A stretch of DNA of 64,000 bases, from positions 62,001 to 126,000 of the forward strand of contig CAIOTF010000049.1 in the NCBI GenBank assembly GCA_903861125.1. The letters are read 5' to 3'. The translations under genes were made by a program, and so were the position numbers. This stretch comes from an uncultured Ignavibacteriota bacterium. Its GTDB lineage: Bacteria > Bacteroidota > Ignavibacteria > UBA10030 > UBA8401. Each line of letters opens with the position of its first letter. The stretch's first letter is position 1. Positions 27,580 through 37,504 of this stretch are shown here, in pieces. The notes under the pieces were generated by a model. The model did not search any database. It was not told where the DNA came from and saw only the letters and a program-made list of their open reading frames with translations.

Positions 27580-28688
27580 AGAGTTGCTATTCCATATTGT
27601 ATTTCTGGTTCTGTCTTTGGTTGATTTTTCCCTCTTCCGCAAAAGCTTCCGACAAGGGAACGTACGTTTATGTTTCGCTTGATAGTTCGCAGACGATTGC
27701 AGTTTATAAAGTCGATCCAATAAATGGTGATCTAACATTCGTGAATGAAACGGCGGTGGACGGACAACCGGGATCGCTTGCTGTTGATCCGGCAAACCGG
27801 TTTTTGCATGCTGCACTGCGGACGAAGAACAGTGTCGCTTCGTTTCGCATCGATGAAAAGAGCGGTGAGTTAACATTGATCGGCACAGTAAACGTCAGTT
27901 GGAATCCTATCTATCTTTCGATGGACCGAACAGGGAAATTTCTATTTACGGCACATTTTTCAGACAATAAGGCGGCGGTGTATGCCGTGGGACAGAACGG
28001 AGCCGTGCAGAGCGGCGCATTACAAGTGCTGACCACCGCAAGTAATCCGCATTCGATCCTGATTGATAAAAGTAACCGCTATCTTTTTATCCCGTGCCGA
28101 TCCGGTGAAGCGATCCTTCAATATCGGTTCAATGATACGAACGGTTCAATCTCTGTACAGTCACCCGACCGGTGGACGGCCCGCGACAGTACCGGACCGC
28201 GGCATATCATTATTCATCCGTTCCTTAATACGGTATATGTTGCTAATGAATTTGGGAGGAGTGTTACGGCATTTCAATTGGATGATGAGAAGGGAACATT
28301 GACCGAAATACAAACACTTTCCATGCAGCCCGAGAACAAGGGGAAAATTACGATTGCACGAAATACCGGCGGAGCGGATATTCATTGCACACCCGACGGT
28401 CGATTCCTTTATGCCACGAATCGCGGTCCGGATAGCATTGCATCTTATAAAGTAAATCCAACAACAGGCTCAATGAAAATTGTTTCCCAATATCCTACGG
28501 AGAAAATGCCCAGGTCGTTCGACATCGATCAAACAGGAAAATTTCTTTATGCGGGTGGACAACAGTCCGGAACAATAGCTTCGTATTTTATTGAACCGGC
28601 AAACGGAAAGTTGAGACCGTTGAAAATCTATTCTGTCGGACGCAATCCTGTATGGATACTTATGACAAAGAAGGAGATACTGAAATGA
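27576..28688 (+). CDS. Exported beta-propeller protein, lactonase family
   Basis: A 370-residue seven-bladed propeller of the 6-phosphogluconolactonase-like (PF10282/YVTN) family, shown by repeated blocks such as SLAVDPANRFLHAALR, HSILIDKSNRYLFIPCRSG and HCTPDGRFLYATNRGPDSIAS. It uses a GTG start overlapping the previous stop (GTGA) and has a signal peptide (ends near SSAKASD), so it acts outside the cytoplasm and is not the pentose-phosphate enzyme. It is coupled to the GH43 gene by an ATGA overlap. A lactonase on sugar lactones or a binding role are both possible. Confidence 0.8.
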   Translation: MKSCYSILYFWFCLWLIFPSSAKASDKGTYVYVSLDSSQTIAVYKVDPINGDLTFVNETAVDGQPGSLAVDPANRFLHAALRTKNSVASFRIDEKSGELTLIGTVNVSWNPIYLSMDRTGKFLFTAHFSDNKAAVYAVGQNGAVQSGALQVLTTASNPHSILIDKSNRYLFIPCRSGEAILQYRFNDTNGSISVQSPDRWTARDSTGPRHIIIHPFLNTVYVANEFGRSVTAFQLDDEKGTLTEIQTLSMQPENKGKITIARNTGGADIHCTPDGRFLYATNRGPDSIASYKVNPTTGSMKIVSQYPTEKMPRSFDIDQTGKFLYAGGQQSGTIASYFIEPANGKLRPLKIYSVGRNPVWILMTKKEILK

Positions 28689-30376
28689 AAAGAAATTCAA
28701 TGATTTCACCTCTGCTTGTTTTCATATTTTCAATAATTCCCATACTCACATATGCTCAGACGAACTATGAAAATCCGATTATACCCGGATTTAATCCCGA
28801 CCCGAGTATCTGCAGGGTCGGCGAAGATTATTATCTGGTGACTTCCACGTTTGAATATTTCCCCGGTGTTCCGGTCTACCACAGCCGCGACCTTGTTCAC
28901 TGGAAGATGGTCGGTCATGTTCTGCAACGGCCGTCACAATTGGATCTCGATAGTATTGCATGTTCGGCAGGAATCTACGCGCCCACCATTCGATATCATA
29001 ACGGAATATTTTACATGATCACGACGCTGGTCAATCAGCCAAAGATGCCGCAGCACCGCAATTTTATTACAACGGCAACGGATCCCGCCGGTCCATGGTC
29101 TGATCCGCACTGGATCGATGGAGCGGAAGGAATTGACCCTTCACTGTTCTTTGATGACAACGGTAAAGTCTATTATTCCGGTAACGGCACGCCTCAGGTA
29201 AAGTTATGGGATAAGCATAGGAACATTTGGATCCAGGAATTGGATTTAAATACATGGAAACTTATCGGCAAGAAAATAGATGTGCTTGACGGAGGAGAAT
29301 ACTATAAGAAAGGAAATCTTGACGGCGGAATAGAAACCGGCGTCAATAACTATGAGGCATCACATATCTATAAGAAGGATGGGAAATACTATCTGCTGAT
29401 AGCGCATGGCGGCACAAGTCAGAATCATTCGGTGTCCATCTGGAAAGCCGACAGTATTTTTGGACCGTATGCGATGAACCCTGCCAATCCCATTCTGACG
29501 CACCGCGATCTTTCCAGAGAGTTGTATTTCACATCCACCGGTCATGCAGATCTCGTCCAGACTCAATTAGGGGATTGGTGGATGGTCTATTTGGCAAAGC
29601 GTCCGTACGGCGGCGAAAATCACATCATGGGACGGGAAACTTTTATGTCGCCTGTGGACTGGAGCGGAACATGGCCGGTCGTGAACCCGAAAGGACATAA
29701 AGGAAGAGGAGAATTGATCCATGAGAAACCGAATCTTCCCGAGTTCAAATTCTCAGATATCAATACTCGCGACGACTTTAAGTCCCCATTGCTGAATACG
29801 TATTGGACATTCATTCGCACTCCCAGAACCGAATGGTGGTCATTAACCAAACGGAAAGGATTTTTGCGGATCGATCTTCGTCCGGAAGCAATCTCAGATC
29901 AGGCAAATCCCTCATTCATCGGAAAACGGCAGGAGCATAAATATTTTGTTGCCACAGTGAAGATGGAGTTCACACCGCAGTCCGATAATGAAACGGCAGG
30001 TTTGGTGATCGAGCGTGACAGGGATTATTATTTACGCTTCACCATCGGGATGGAGAATGGCAAACGAGTGCTGTCACTGTTCCAAAAAAACAGGGCGGGC
30101 ATGCAGGATTCACTGATTGCAAGGAAGCCAATTGATAGATCAACCGGATTGTTACAAATCACTACACAAGGATTCCTTTATTCATTCCGGTATTCAAACA
30201 ATGGAAAGCAATGGTCGGATCTTGTGACAGGTGTTGATGGCAGATTATTGGGCCTGGCCGGCGCCGGCAGATTTACCGGAACATTTATTGGTATGTATGC
30301 ATCGTCAAATGGATTGGCCAGTAAAAATTATGTAGATGTTGATTGGTTTGAATATGGCGAAAATAAAACGAAATAA
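28685..30376 (+). CDS. GH43 family glycoside hydrolase (beta-xylosidase/arabinofuranosidase type)
   Basis: A ~563-residue exported enzyme; the start at 28685 follows AAGGAG and overlaps the upstream stop. GH43 five-bladed propeller signatures: NPDPSICRVGEDYY (Asp39, general base), GIDPSLFFDDNGKVYY (Asp151) and GVNNYEASHIYKK (Glu224, general acid). The C-terminal ~200 residues form the beta-sandwich usual in GH43 xylosidases (FKSPLLNTYWTFIRTP, NETAGLVIERDRDYYLRF). Signal peptide MKRNSMISPLLVFIFSIIP, cleavage near YAQ. It indicates that xylose or arabinose side chains or a second glycan accompany the polyuronate. Confidence 0.92.
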   Translation: MKRNSMISPLLVFIFSIIPILTYAQTNYENPIIPGFNPDPSICRVGEDYYLVTSTFEYFPGVPVYHSRDLVHWKMVGHVLQRPSQLDLDSIACSAGIYAPTIRYHNGIFYMITTLVNQPKMPQHRNFITTATDPAGPWSDPHWIDGAEGIDPSLFFDDNGKVYYSGNGTPQVKLWDKHRNIWIQELDLNTWKLIGKKIDVLDGGEYYKKGNLDGGIETGVNNYEASHIYKKDGKYYLLIAHGGTSQNHSVSIWKADSIFGPYAMNPANPILTHRDLSRELYFTSTGHADLVQTQLGDWWMVYLAKRPYGGENHIMGRETFMSPVDWSGTWPVVNPKGHKGRGELIHEKPNLPEFKFSDINTRDDFKSPLLNTYWTFIRTPRTEWWSLTKRKGFLRIDLRPEAISDQANPSFIGKRQEHKYFVATVKMEFTPQSDNETAGLVIERDRDYYLRFTIGMENGKRVLSLFQKNRAGMQDSLIARKPIDRSTGLLQITTQGFLYSFRYSNNGKQWSDLVTGVDGRLLGLAGAGRFTGTFIGMYASSNGLASKNYVDVDWFEYGENKTK

Positions 30377-30442
30377 AACAGTGCGTTCTTCATGGGAAGA
30401 AATAGAAAAACAAATTTGTCAAAATAAAGCTATGCATTTAAA

Positions 30443-32638
30443 ATGAAATATTGGCTTGTCATACTACACCTGCTTTGTTTTTCGTTTGCGACCGAACGCA
30501 GCAATTCTGTGCGACGAAGCCTCAAAGTCTATTATAATGAAACCAGCATTAGGCAGAATTTGGGAATAGAAAAACTCAAAATGGCTGCCGATATATACTA
30601 TGAACAAAATGAATTGAATGCAGATGTTCTGGTTATCGATTCAAAAGAGAGCTCTGCAAAATATCAGCTCCTGTCTGCATATTCAACGCTGTTGCCGGAG
30701 GGTTATGCGATTAAAATATTGCCGAAGAATAAAGCAGCCGTCATTTCTCCGGACCAAACCGGGGTAATGTACGGTTTAATGGACTTGGCAGAACAACTCC
30801 AGATGGGTAAACGGATTGAAACAGTAATAGAAAAAACCATTAATCCAAAATTGAAGTTCAGAGGAATTAAATTCAATCTCCCGTGGAATTCATATCGGAA
30901 AGATGAAAGTCTTCAGCTCCACGAAAAGACATTGAGGGATTTGAATTACTGGAGAAAGTTTCTGGATATGATGGCGGCGAATCGTTTTAACGCATTGACG
31001 CTCTGGAATCTGCATCCGTTCACCTATATGATCAGGGCGAAAAATTTTCCGGAAGCGTGTCCGTATTCTGGGGCGGAGTTGAAGGTGTGGCAGGATTTTT
31101 GGCACGGTCTGTTGAAAATAGCCGCTGACCGAGGGATCAAGACATATGTCTTCAATTGGAATATCATGGTGTCGCACTCGTTTGCAAAAAAATTCAGCGT
31201 TGCTGAATATTGTCTGGATGAATATCAGGGAAAGGATTTTATCGGGGAGGGGGATTATTCACCGATCGTTCAACGGTATATGCGTGAGAGCGTGACACAG
31301 CTGATTAACGAATATCCGGAATTGACCGGCATTGGTATAAGCCAGAATGAACGCATGGAAGGTGTCGACGAACAAGTCTGGCAGGATTGGATCGTCGACA
31401 CATATGGGAGCGCACTCGACAGTTCAAATCGCAAACCGGAAGTGATTGTCCGGGCCCATACGCATCCTGCGCCGGAACTGACGAGGTACGCTGTTGAAGA
31501 ACGAATGAACCGCTGGGGCACCATGTACATGGATGTGAAATTCAATTGGTCGCATGCTCATGCGACACCCGATCTCATGTATATTCATGGCGGATCGAAA
31601 TCGAAGATATTGTGGGACCCGAAACCGAAGAATTATTCGATGATCTACACCATGAGAAACGAGGATTTTTTTGTGCTGCGATGGGGTGAACCGGAATTCA
31701 TACGGGAAGTGATAAAGCGAAATTCTCAGGATTATGTCGGAGGATATTTGGTCGGTTCCGAAACCTATATTCCGGGGAAAGAATATATTACCAAACCGGG
31801 CAAGAATCGTACATGGAACTATGCGTTTGAAAAACAATGGTTGTTCTACCAGGTCTGGGGAAGATTAATGTATGACCCAAGTACCTCCAATGATGTTTTT
31901 GCAAATACGTTCGACCGGAAATACGGCATTACCTTTGGTGATAAACTGATGAGTGCACATGTGCTGGCCGATAAGATGCCTTTGAAACTAGCCTCCTTTT
32001 ATGCCGCATCGTGGGATTTTACATTGTATTCGGAAGGATTTCTTGCCAATGCTCCCTCACGGATGAAATGCGGTTATGATAGTATATCACCGTTTATCTC
32101 TGTGAATGAAATAATTGAGACCACGGTATTGGATACAAATCTTATTTCCATAAAAGATTTTGTGAGCGACAAGGGGACAGGATTACAGAAGATCAGTCCA
32201 TTGACATTAGCGGATGAATTGAACAAGAACGGCAATGATGCTTTGGATATTCTGCAAAACATTTCGGTGACAAATCCCACTATTGTTCATGAGATCGATG
32301 ACATCAAATCCTGGGCGTTTTTAAGTCTGTATTTTGGGGAAAAACTCAAGGGTGGCACTGCATTACAGCAATATCGTGTTACAGGAAATCGCGATAAACA
32401 AAAGGAAAGCATTCGGCATCTTGAAAGTGCATTACAGTATTGGAAAAAAGTTGCAGACATCACAAGTAAATATATTGATGAAATTCCCTTGATGCATCTG
32501 AATCCGAAATATGTCAACAGCGGCAATAGAAGACCGTTGAAAAAATTCTCATGGGCAGCCTTGACCGGCGAAGTGAAGAATGATATTGAAATTGCCAAAA
32601 AATCAGAACCAATAATGCCAAACGTAAATGATCAATAG
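30443..32638 (+). CDS. Putative glycoside hydrolase, alpha-glucuronidase/GH20-superfamily-like
   Basis: A 731-residue exported protein (signal ~1-16). Residues ~85-135 (LPEGYAIKILPKNKAAVIS, GVMYGLMDLAEQL) look like the N-terminal domain that precedes the barrel in GH20, GH67, GH84 and GH115 enzymes. A TIM-barrel-like part follows (KFRGIKFNLPWNSYR, FLDMMAANRFNALTLWNLHP, GIKTYVFNWN, LTGIGISQNERMEGVDE). The acidic cluster ISQNERMEG is a candidate active site. I do not recognise the exact family; a GH67/GH115-type alpha-glucuronidase fits the neighbourhood but is inference. Confidence 0.6.
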   Translation: MKYWLVILHLLCFSFATERSNSVRRSLKVYYNETSIRQNLGIEKLKMAADIYYEQNELNADVLVIDSKESSAKYQLLSAYSTLLPEGYAIKILPKNKAAVISPDQTGVMYGLMDLAEQLQMGKRIETVIEKTINPKLKFRGIKFNLPWNSYRKDESLQLHEKTLRDLNYWRKFLDMMAANRFNALTLWNLHPFTYMIRAKNFPEACPYSGAELKVWQDFWHGLLKIAADRGIKTYVFNWNIMVSHSFAKKFSVAEYCLDEYQGKDFIGEGDYSPIVQRYMRESVTQLINEYPELTGIGISQNERMEGVDEQVWQDWIVDTYGSALDSSNRKPEVIVRAHTHPAPELTRYAVEERMNRWGTMYMDVKFNWSHAHATPDLMYIHGGSKSKILWDPKPKNYSMIYTMRNEDFFVLRWGEPEFIREVIKRNSQDYVGGYLVGSETYIPGKEYITKPGKNRTWNYAFEKQWLFYQVWGRLMYDPSTSNDVFANTFDRKYGITFGDKLMSAHVLADKMPLKLASFYAASWDFTLYSEGFLANAPSRMKCGYDSISPFISVNEIIETTVLDTNLISIKDFVSDKGTGLQKISPLTLADELNKNGNDALDILQNISVTNPTIVHEIDDIKSWAFLSLYFGEKLKGGTALQQYRVTGNRDKQKESIRHLESALQYWKKVADITSKYIDEIPLMHLNPKYVNSGNRRPLKKFSWAALTGEVKNDIEIAKKSEPIMPNVNDQ

Positions 32639-32668
32639 AAAACTCATGGCCGAAAATTCGGCTGGGAA

Positions 32669-34351
32669 ATGGAAAATAAAATTGTGAACAAAGTATTTAT
32701 TATCCTTGCATGCTTTGTCGTAGGCGTGCCGTGCGTATTTGCGCAGTCAAAAACAGTTGTCACTATTCACGATGAAAAGTTTTTTATCAATAGTGAAGTA
32801 ACGCTGAAACGAAGAACGCTTGATGGTATCTCCATTGAAGGTCTGCTGCCGAACTCACGGATGGTGCAGGGGATCTTTGATGACCTTAATCCTGAAACGC
32901 GTTCTCTTTGGAAATATCCTGATACCGGAGAATGGGATGCGGAGAGGAATACGAATGAATTCATTGCTGCAATGCCCGATTGGCGCAGCCATGGATTGCT
33001 TGCCTTTTCACTGAATATTCAGGGTGGAAGTCCGACCGGCTACGGAAATAAAGGATGGGTGAATTCCGGTTATGAAAAGAACGGGAAATTACGAAACGAT
33101 TATTTTCGTCGCCTTGAACGGGTTTTATGGAAGGCTGATGAATTGGGAATGGTAGTGATTCTTGGATTATTCTATTTTGGGCAGGATGAACAATTGGAGA
33201 ACGAAGCATCGGTGATCAATGCCGTTAACAATACCGTTGATTGGTTATTTGCCAAGAAATTCCGGAATGTGATCATCGAGATCAATAACGAATGCAACAG
33301 CACATCGTACGACCATCCAATACTGAAACCGGAACGGGTGCACGAGCTGATCAATCTGGTGAAGAAAAAAAAGGATCCTGTTTCGGGATACCGGTATTAC
33401 GTCTCAACGAGTTATACGGGAAAGCGGATCCCGCATCCCAATGTAGTCAAAGCTTCCGATTTCATTCTTCTCCACGGAAATGGAGTGACCAATCCTGATA
33501 GTGTCACAATTATGGTGGAATCAGCACGAAGGGTTGACGGATACAGGCCGATGCCGATACTGTTCACCGAAGATGATCATTATGAATTCGGGAAACCGGT
33601 GAACAATATGGCCAACGCTCTCAAGGCGGGCGCTTCCTGGGGATTTTTTGATTTCCGGAAAAGAGGTGCAACGCTGACAAAAGGTGATTCCTCCTTCGAA
33701 GAAGGATACCAAAGTATACCGGTTGACTGGGGCATCAACTCGCAGAGAAAAAAAGAATTCTTTGAATTTCTTGCCGCAATATCAGGGAACAGAGTAAAAG
33801 ATTCTGTTGTCGTCGAAAATGATTACGTTACGGTTATTCGAAATTCAAGCGGTATGAAAAGTTCTGAAATTGGTAAGAGAGTGATCGTAGCATTGACGAA
33901 GTTCTCTATTCAAAGCAGCAAGGGAATCATCACTCTTGATCGCGGAGGAGTGGCTGTGTTTCAGGAACAGGATTCGTATCAGCCGCCGGCGGGAGAATAT
34001 TTTGAAGTGAATTTTAAAAAAACACACCCCCCGCTGAAGGAACCGGAAGAGTGGATTGAACCGGAAAAGAATACAATGGTATACGAAGACGATCAATTCC
34101 GCATATTTGAAGAACGGCTTCCGGCCGGCGGCGAACGTGCGCTTCACAGTCATGCGCAGCGGGTTGTTGTTCGTTTGAACGAAGTGCAATTGACAGATCC
34201 AAGGTTTCATCCTAACGGTACGCCCGGCGGCGGAATTCAAGTGCCGAACACGGCAAGGTTTGCCGAACCGATGGTGCATGTCGTTCGAAATCTCAGCGCG
34301 ATTCCATTGTTTAATATTGTCATTGAGTTCAAACTTCCGAAGAAAATGTAA
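32669..34351 (+). CDS. Clan GH-A hydrolase-like domain fused to a cupin
   Basis: A 560-residue protein with a signal peptide (ends VFAQSK). Residues ~45-390 form a GH5-like TIM barrel: candidate acid/base Glu in RNVIIEINNECN after strand 4 and candidate nucleophile in MPILFTEDDHYEFG after strand 7. Residues ~440-560 form a cupin-like beta-barrel (FRIFEERLPAGGERALHSHAQ, RVVVRLNEVQLTD). Cupin attachment to a GH-A domain is unusual. It lies between an unassigned hydrolase and an iduronate-sulfatase-like gene. Glycoside hydrolysis is likely, the bond unknown. Confidence 0.65.
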   Translation: MENKIVNKVFIILACFVVGVPCVFAQSKTVVTIHDEKFFINSEVTLKRRTLDGISIEGLLPNSRMVQGIFDDLNPETRSLWKYPDTGEWDAERNTNEFIAAMPDWRSHGLLAFSLNIQGGSPTGYGNKGWVNSGYEKNGKLRNDYFRRLERVLWKADELGMVVILGLFYFGQDEQLENEASVINAVNNTVDWLFAKKFRNVIIEINNECNSTSYDHPILKPERVHELINLVKKKKDPVSGYRYYVSTSYTGKRIPHPNVVKASDFILLHGNGVTNPDSVTIMVESARRVDGYRPMPILFTEDDHYEFGKPVNNMANALKAGASWGFFDFRKRGATLTKGDSSFEEGYQSIPVDWGINSQRKKEFFEFLAAISGNRVKDSVVVENDYVTVIRNSSGMKSSEIGKRVIVALTKFSIQSSKGIITLDRGGVAVFQEQDSYQPPAGEYFEVNFKKTHPPLKEPEEWIEPEKNTMVYEDDQFRIFEERLPAGGERALHSHAQRVVVRLNEVQLTDPRFHPNGTPGGGIQVPNTARFAEPMVHVVRNLSAIPLFNIVIEFKLPKKM

Positions 34352-34384
34352 AAACGACCTGAGAAAAATAATGAAGAGGAAAAT

Positions 34385-36004
34385 ATGTTCATGAATAAAT
34401 TCATCGCTTCGCTCGGCGTTGCCGCCCATATAGGACTGAGTGTCACTCAAGTGATGGCTCAGGATAAAAAAATGAATGTGCTTTTTATTGCCGTCGACGA
34501 TCTAAAACCTGTTTTGGGTTGTTACGGGGATAAACTTGTTAAAACTCCAAATATCGACAGGCTTGCAAAGCGCGGGACAATATTTACGCAAAGCTATTGC
34601 CAGCAGGCCGTATGCGGTCCGACACGCGCCAGTTTGTTGACAGGTCTGCGTCCCGATAACACCAAAGTGTGGGATCTGAAAACAAGGATGCGCGATGTCA
34701 ATCCGGATATTATCAGCCTGCCGCAATACCTGATTGATCAGGGATTTACCACTCAAGGTATCGGAAAAATTTATGATTCCCGATGCGTTGATAAGGATCT
34801 CGACGCTCCTTCCTGGAGCGTACCATATTATAAAAATTCGGACGACTATTTTGCGGAATCTACCGGAAAGCCAGAAGCAGGTTATCAGAAGCTTGAGACC
34901 AAAGAGTTGGCGAAAAAATACAGAGCAGAAGGGGAAAGTAAAGGTCTGAAAGGGAGCGAACTGACCGAATACATCCAAAAATTTGTCAGGCCGTCGGTGG
35001 AATGCGTCGATGTTCCGGATAATGCATACAACGACGGATCAAATGCACTCTTTGCCAAAGACATCCTCGCAAAATTAGCGAAGGAGGAGAAACCGTTCTT
35101 TTTTGCTGTTGGTTTCAGCAAGCCTCACTTGCCCTTTGTCGCTCCAAAAAAATATTGGGATATGTATAAAAGAGAGGAGATGCCCGTTGCTCCTTTCCAG
35201 CAAAAAGCAAAAAATAGTCCGGACCTTGCCTATCATCGTGCATCCGAATTATATGCCTATTCTGACATTCCATCCATCGCATCTTTTTCGGACCAAAAAG
35301 GGGGCGGATTGGATCTGCCGTTGGATAAACAGAAGGAACTTATCCATGGTTATTATGCCTCCACCTCTTATACGGATGCACAGATTGGAATCCTGCTGAA
35401 CGCACTTGATTCACTGGGATTGTCCAAAAACACGGTCATCGTACTGTGGGGAGATCATGGCTGGCATTTGGGTGATCATAATCTCTGGTGCAAACATACC
35501 AATTTTGAACAAGCAACCCGTGCTCCGCTTTTGATATCAGCGCCCTGGATAAAACCATCAGCAACAAATTCGCAGGTCGAGTTCATCGACATCTTCCCGA
35601 CCGTTTGTGATCTGGCCGGTGTGACCGTTCCCGGACATCTTGATGGAAATAGTCTTGTTCCGTTGATGAAAAATCCGCGGTCAAAAGTAAAAGAATATTC
35701 CGTCAGCCAATTTCCCAGGTCGTATAATGCGATGGAGACAGAGCGTCTTGGCTATTCGCTTGGGGAATTCATGGGTTATTCGATTCGAACAGAACGGTAC
35801 CGCTATACGGTCTGGACAAAAAACAATTTCCGGAGCACGCAGCCCTTCAACAGCGATCTGATCATTGCAACCGAAATGTATGACTACCGGAAAGATCCGA
35901 ATGAAACAGTAAATGTTGTTGATGAGAAGAAATATTCTTCGGCCTCAAAAGAATTAAACAACAAAATGATCCATTTTTTGAAAACTCAAGAAAAAATAAA
36001 GTAG
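34385..36004 (+). CDS. Sulfatase, iduronate-2-sulfatase-like
   Basis: A 539-residue S1 sulfatase with signature CGPTR (Cys77 is the formylglycine precursor). FIAVDDLKPVLGCYGDKLVKTP and LWGDHGWHLGDHNLWCKHTNFE are the patterns of iduronate-2-sulfatase-like bacterial enzymes, which act on 2-O-sulfated uronic acids. The signal is Sec-like (MFMNKFIASLGVAAHIGLS), not twin-arginine, unlike the other three sulfatases. The start follows GAGGA. It supports a sulfated uronate in the target glycan; true iduronate specificity is unproven. Confidence 0.88.
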   Translation: MFMNKFIASLGVAAHIGLSVTQVMAQDKKMNVLFIAVDDLKPVLGCYGDKLVKTPNIDRLAKRGTIFTQSYCQQAVCGPTRASLLTGLRPDNTKVWDLKTRMRDVNPDIISLPQYLIDQGFTTQGIGKIYDSRCVDKDLDAPSWSVPYYKNSDDYFAESTGKPEAGYQKLETKELAKKYRAEGESKGLKGSELTEYIQKFVRPSVECVDVPDNAYNDGSNALFAKDILAKLAKEEKPFFFAVGFSKPHLPFVAPKKYWDMYKREEMPVAPFQQKAKNSPDLAYHRASELYAYSDIPSIASFSDQKGGGLDLPLDKQKELIHGYYASTSYTDAQIGILLNALDSLGLSKNTVIVLWGDHGWHLGDHNLWCKHTNFEQATRAPLLISAPWIKPSATNSQVEFIDIFPTVCDLAGVTVPGHLDGNSLVPLMKNPRSKVKEYSVSQFPRSYNAMETERLGYSLGEFMGYSIRTERYRYTVWTKNNFRSTQPFNSDLIIATEMYDYRKDPNETVNVVDEKKYSSASKELNNKMIHFLKTQEKIK

Positions 36005-36075
36005 TATAGGAAAAGATCATTAATAATCAACGCAAACAACTTTTAGTAAACACAGAAAGCGAGGATCTTCGCCGC

Positions 36076-37494
36076 ATGGAAAACCAACCGGGAAAATTAT
36101 TTAGTATTGTTAAGCATGGAATTCTTCTCTCTCTTTTCGCTGTTTCACAACTGTTTCCGTTCTCCGGAAATCAGGATTGGATATCACTCTTTAACGGAAA
36201 AGACCTTAGGGGGTGGAAGGTTGTGAATGGAACGGCTCCTTATAAAGTCGAGAACGGAGAGATCGTCGGAATATCCGCCTCCAAATCACCTAACTCGTTT
36301 CTGGCAACAAAAGAACTCTATAAAAATTTCATTCTTGAATACGAGATGAAGATGGACGAAGGATTGAACTCCGGCGTTCAGATCAGAAGTCAAAGTCTTC
36401 CCACCTATCAGAACGGACGGGTGCACGGAACGCAGATTGAATGTGAAGATACCAAACGCGGCTGGTGCGGCGGCATCTACGATGAAGGGCGCAAAGGATG
36501 GCGGTATCCATTGGAATTCAATCCGAAGGCAAAATCGGCGTATAAAATGGGTGAATGGAATACGTTTAAAGTGATCGCTTTTGAAAATCGAATCATCGTT
36601 TGGGTGAACAATATCGCTGCGTCAAACCTTATTGAAGATGCGGTGGAAACGGGATTTTTTGCGCTTCAGGTTCATGCCATCGGGAATAAGGAAGAACTTG
36701 CCGGAAAGCTGGTGCGATGGAGGAACATCCGGATGAAACCGGCGACGGCAAACGATATCAATTCTCTCGGGAATATTGACGCTCCGGTAGTGAGTTACCT
36801 TCCCAACGAATTGACAGAAAGTGAAAAATCGGATGGATGGAAATTGTTGTGGGACGGAAAGACCACCACCGGCTGGCGGGGTGCTAAACTTACGACCTTC
36901 CCCGATAAGGGATGGCAGATATCCGACGGCGTTCTTCAGGTTCTTCCGTCAAATGGCGGTGAATCATCCAATGGCGGCGATATCGTCACCGAGAAGAAAT
37001 ACAAAAACTTCATACTGGAAGCGGATTTCATTTTTTCTAAAGGAGCTAACAGCGGGATAAAATATTTTGTTGATACAGAATTGAACAAAGGTGCAGGTTC
37101 TTCCATTGGTTGCGAGTTTCAGATACTTGATGACGATGTTCATCCAGACGCCAAACTCGGCGTTAACGGCAACCGCACAATGGGGTCGCTCTACGATCTC
37201 ATCAAAGCGAATGGTTTGGAATTCAACCCTAATCTGCCTCGCGAAAAATATGTGAACGGTTACGATCAATGGAATCGTGCTCAAATTGTCGTGCAAGGGA
37301 ATCTCGTTCAGCATTTTCTGAATGGTATTAAAGTGGTCGAATATACTCGGAATACACAACAATGGCGCGCACTCGTTGCCTATAGTAAGTATAAGGATTG
37401 GCCCGGCTTTGGCGATCAGGATTCAGGAAATATCATGCTGCAGGACCATGGAACAGAAGTGAAATTCCGAAGCATGAAAATCAAAGAATTATAA
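36076..37494 (+). CDS. Tandem DUF1080 protein (3-keto-disaccharide hydrolase family)
   Basis: A 472-residue exported protein with two copies of the DUF1080 jelly-roll: residues ~33-220 (WISLFNGKDLRGWKVV, NFILEYEMKMDEGLNSGVQIR) and ~255-470 (GWKLLWDGKTTTGWRGAK, NFILEADFIFSKGANSGIKYF). The family hydrolyses glycosides oxidised at C3. The next gene, 10 nt away, is a Tat-exported Gfo/Idh/MocA oxidoreductase that could supply the 3-keto sugar, so the two fit an oxidation/cleavage route. Start ATG at 36076 has a weak ribosome binding site. Confidence 0.85.
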   Translation: MENQPGKLFSIVKHGILLSLFAVSQLFPFSGNQDWISLFNGKDLRGWKVVNGTAPYKVENGEIVGISASKSPNSFLATKELYKNFILEYEMKMDEGLNSGVQIRSQSLPTYQNGRVHGTQIECEDTKRGWCGGIYDEGRKGWRYPLEFNPKAKSAYKMGEWNTFKVIAFENRIIVWVNNIAASNLIEDAVETGFFALQVHAIGNKEELAGKLVRWRNIRMKPATANDINSLGNIDAPVVSYLPNELTESEKSDGWKLLWDGKTTTGWRGAKLTTFPDKGWQISDGVLQVLPSNGGESSNGGDIVTEKKYKNFILEADFIFSKGANSGIKYFVDTELNKGAGSSIGCEFQILDDDVHPDAKLGVNGNRTMGSLYDLIKANGLEFNPNLPREKYVNGYDQWNRAQIVVQGNLVQHFLNGIKVVEYTRNTQQWRALVAYSKYKDWPGFGDQDSGNIMLQDHGTEVKFRSMKIKEL

Positions 37495-37504
37495 AGGACT
37501 GAAA

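Noticed and set aside
27576-28688. Cytoplasmic 6-phosphogluconolactonase
   Set aside because: The protein has a signal peptide and is coupled to secreted enzymes, so a pentose-phosphate role is unlikely despite the family name.
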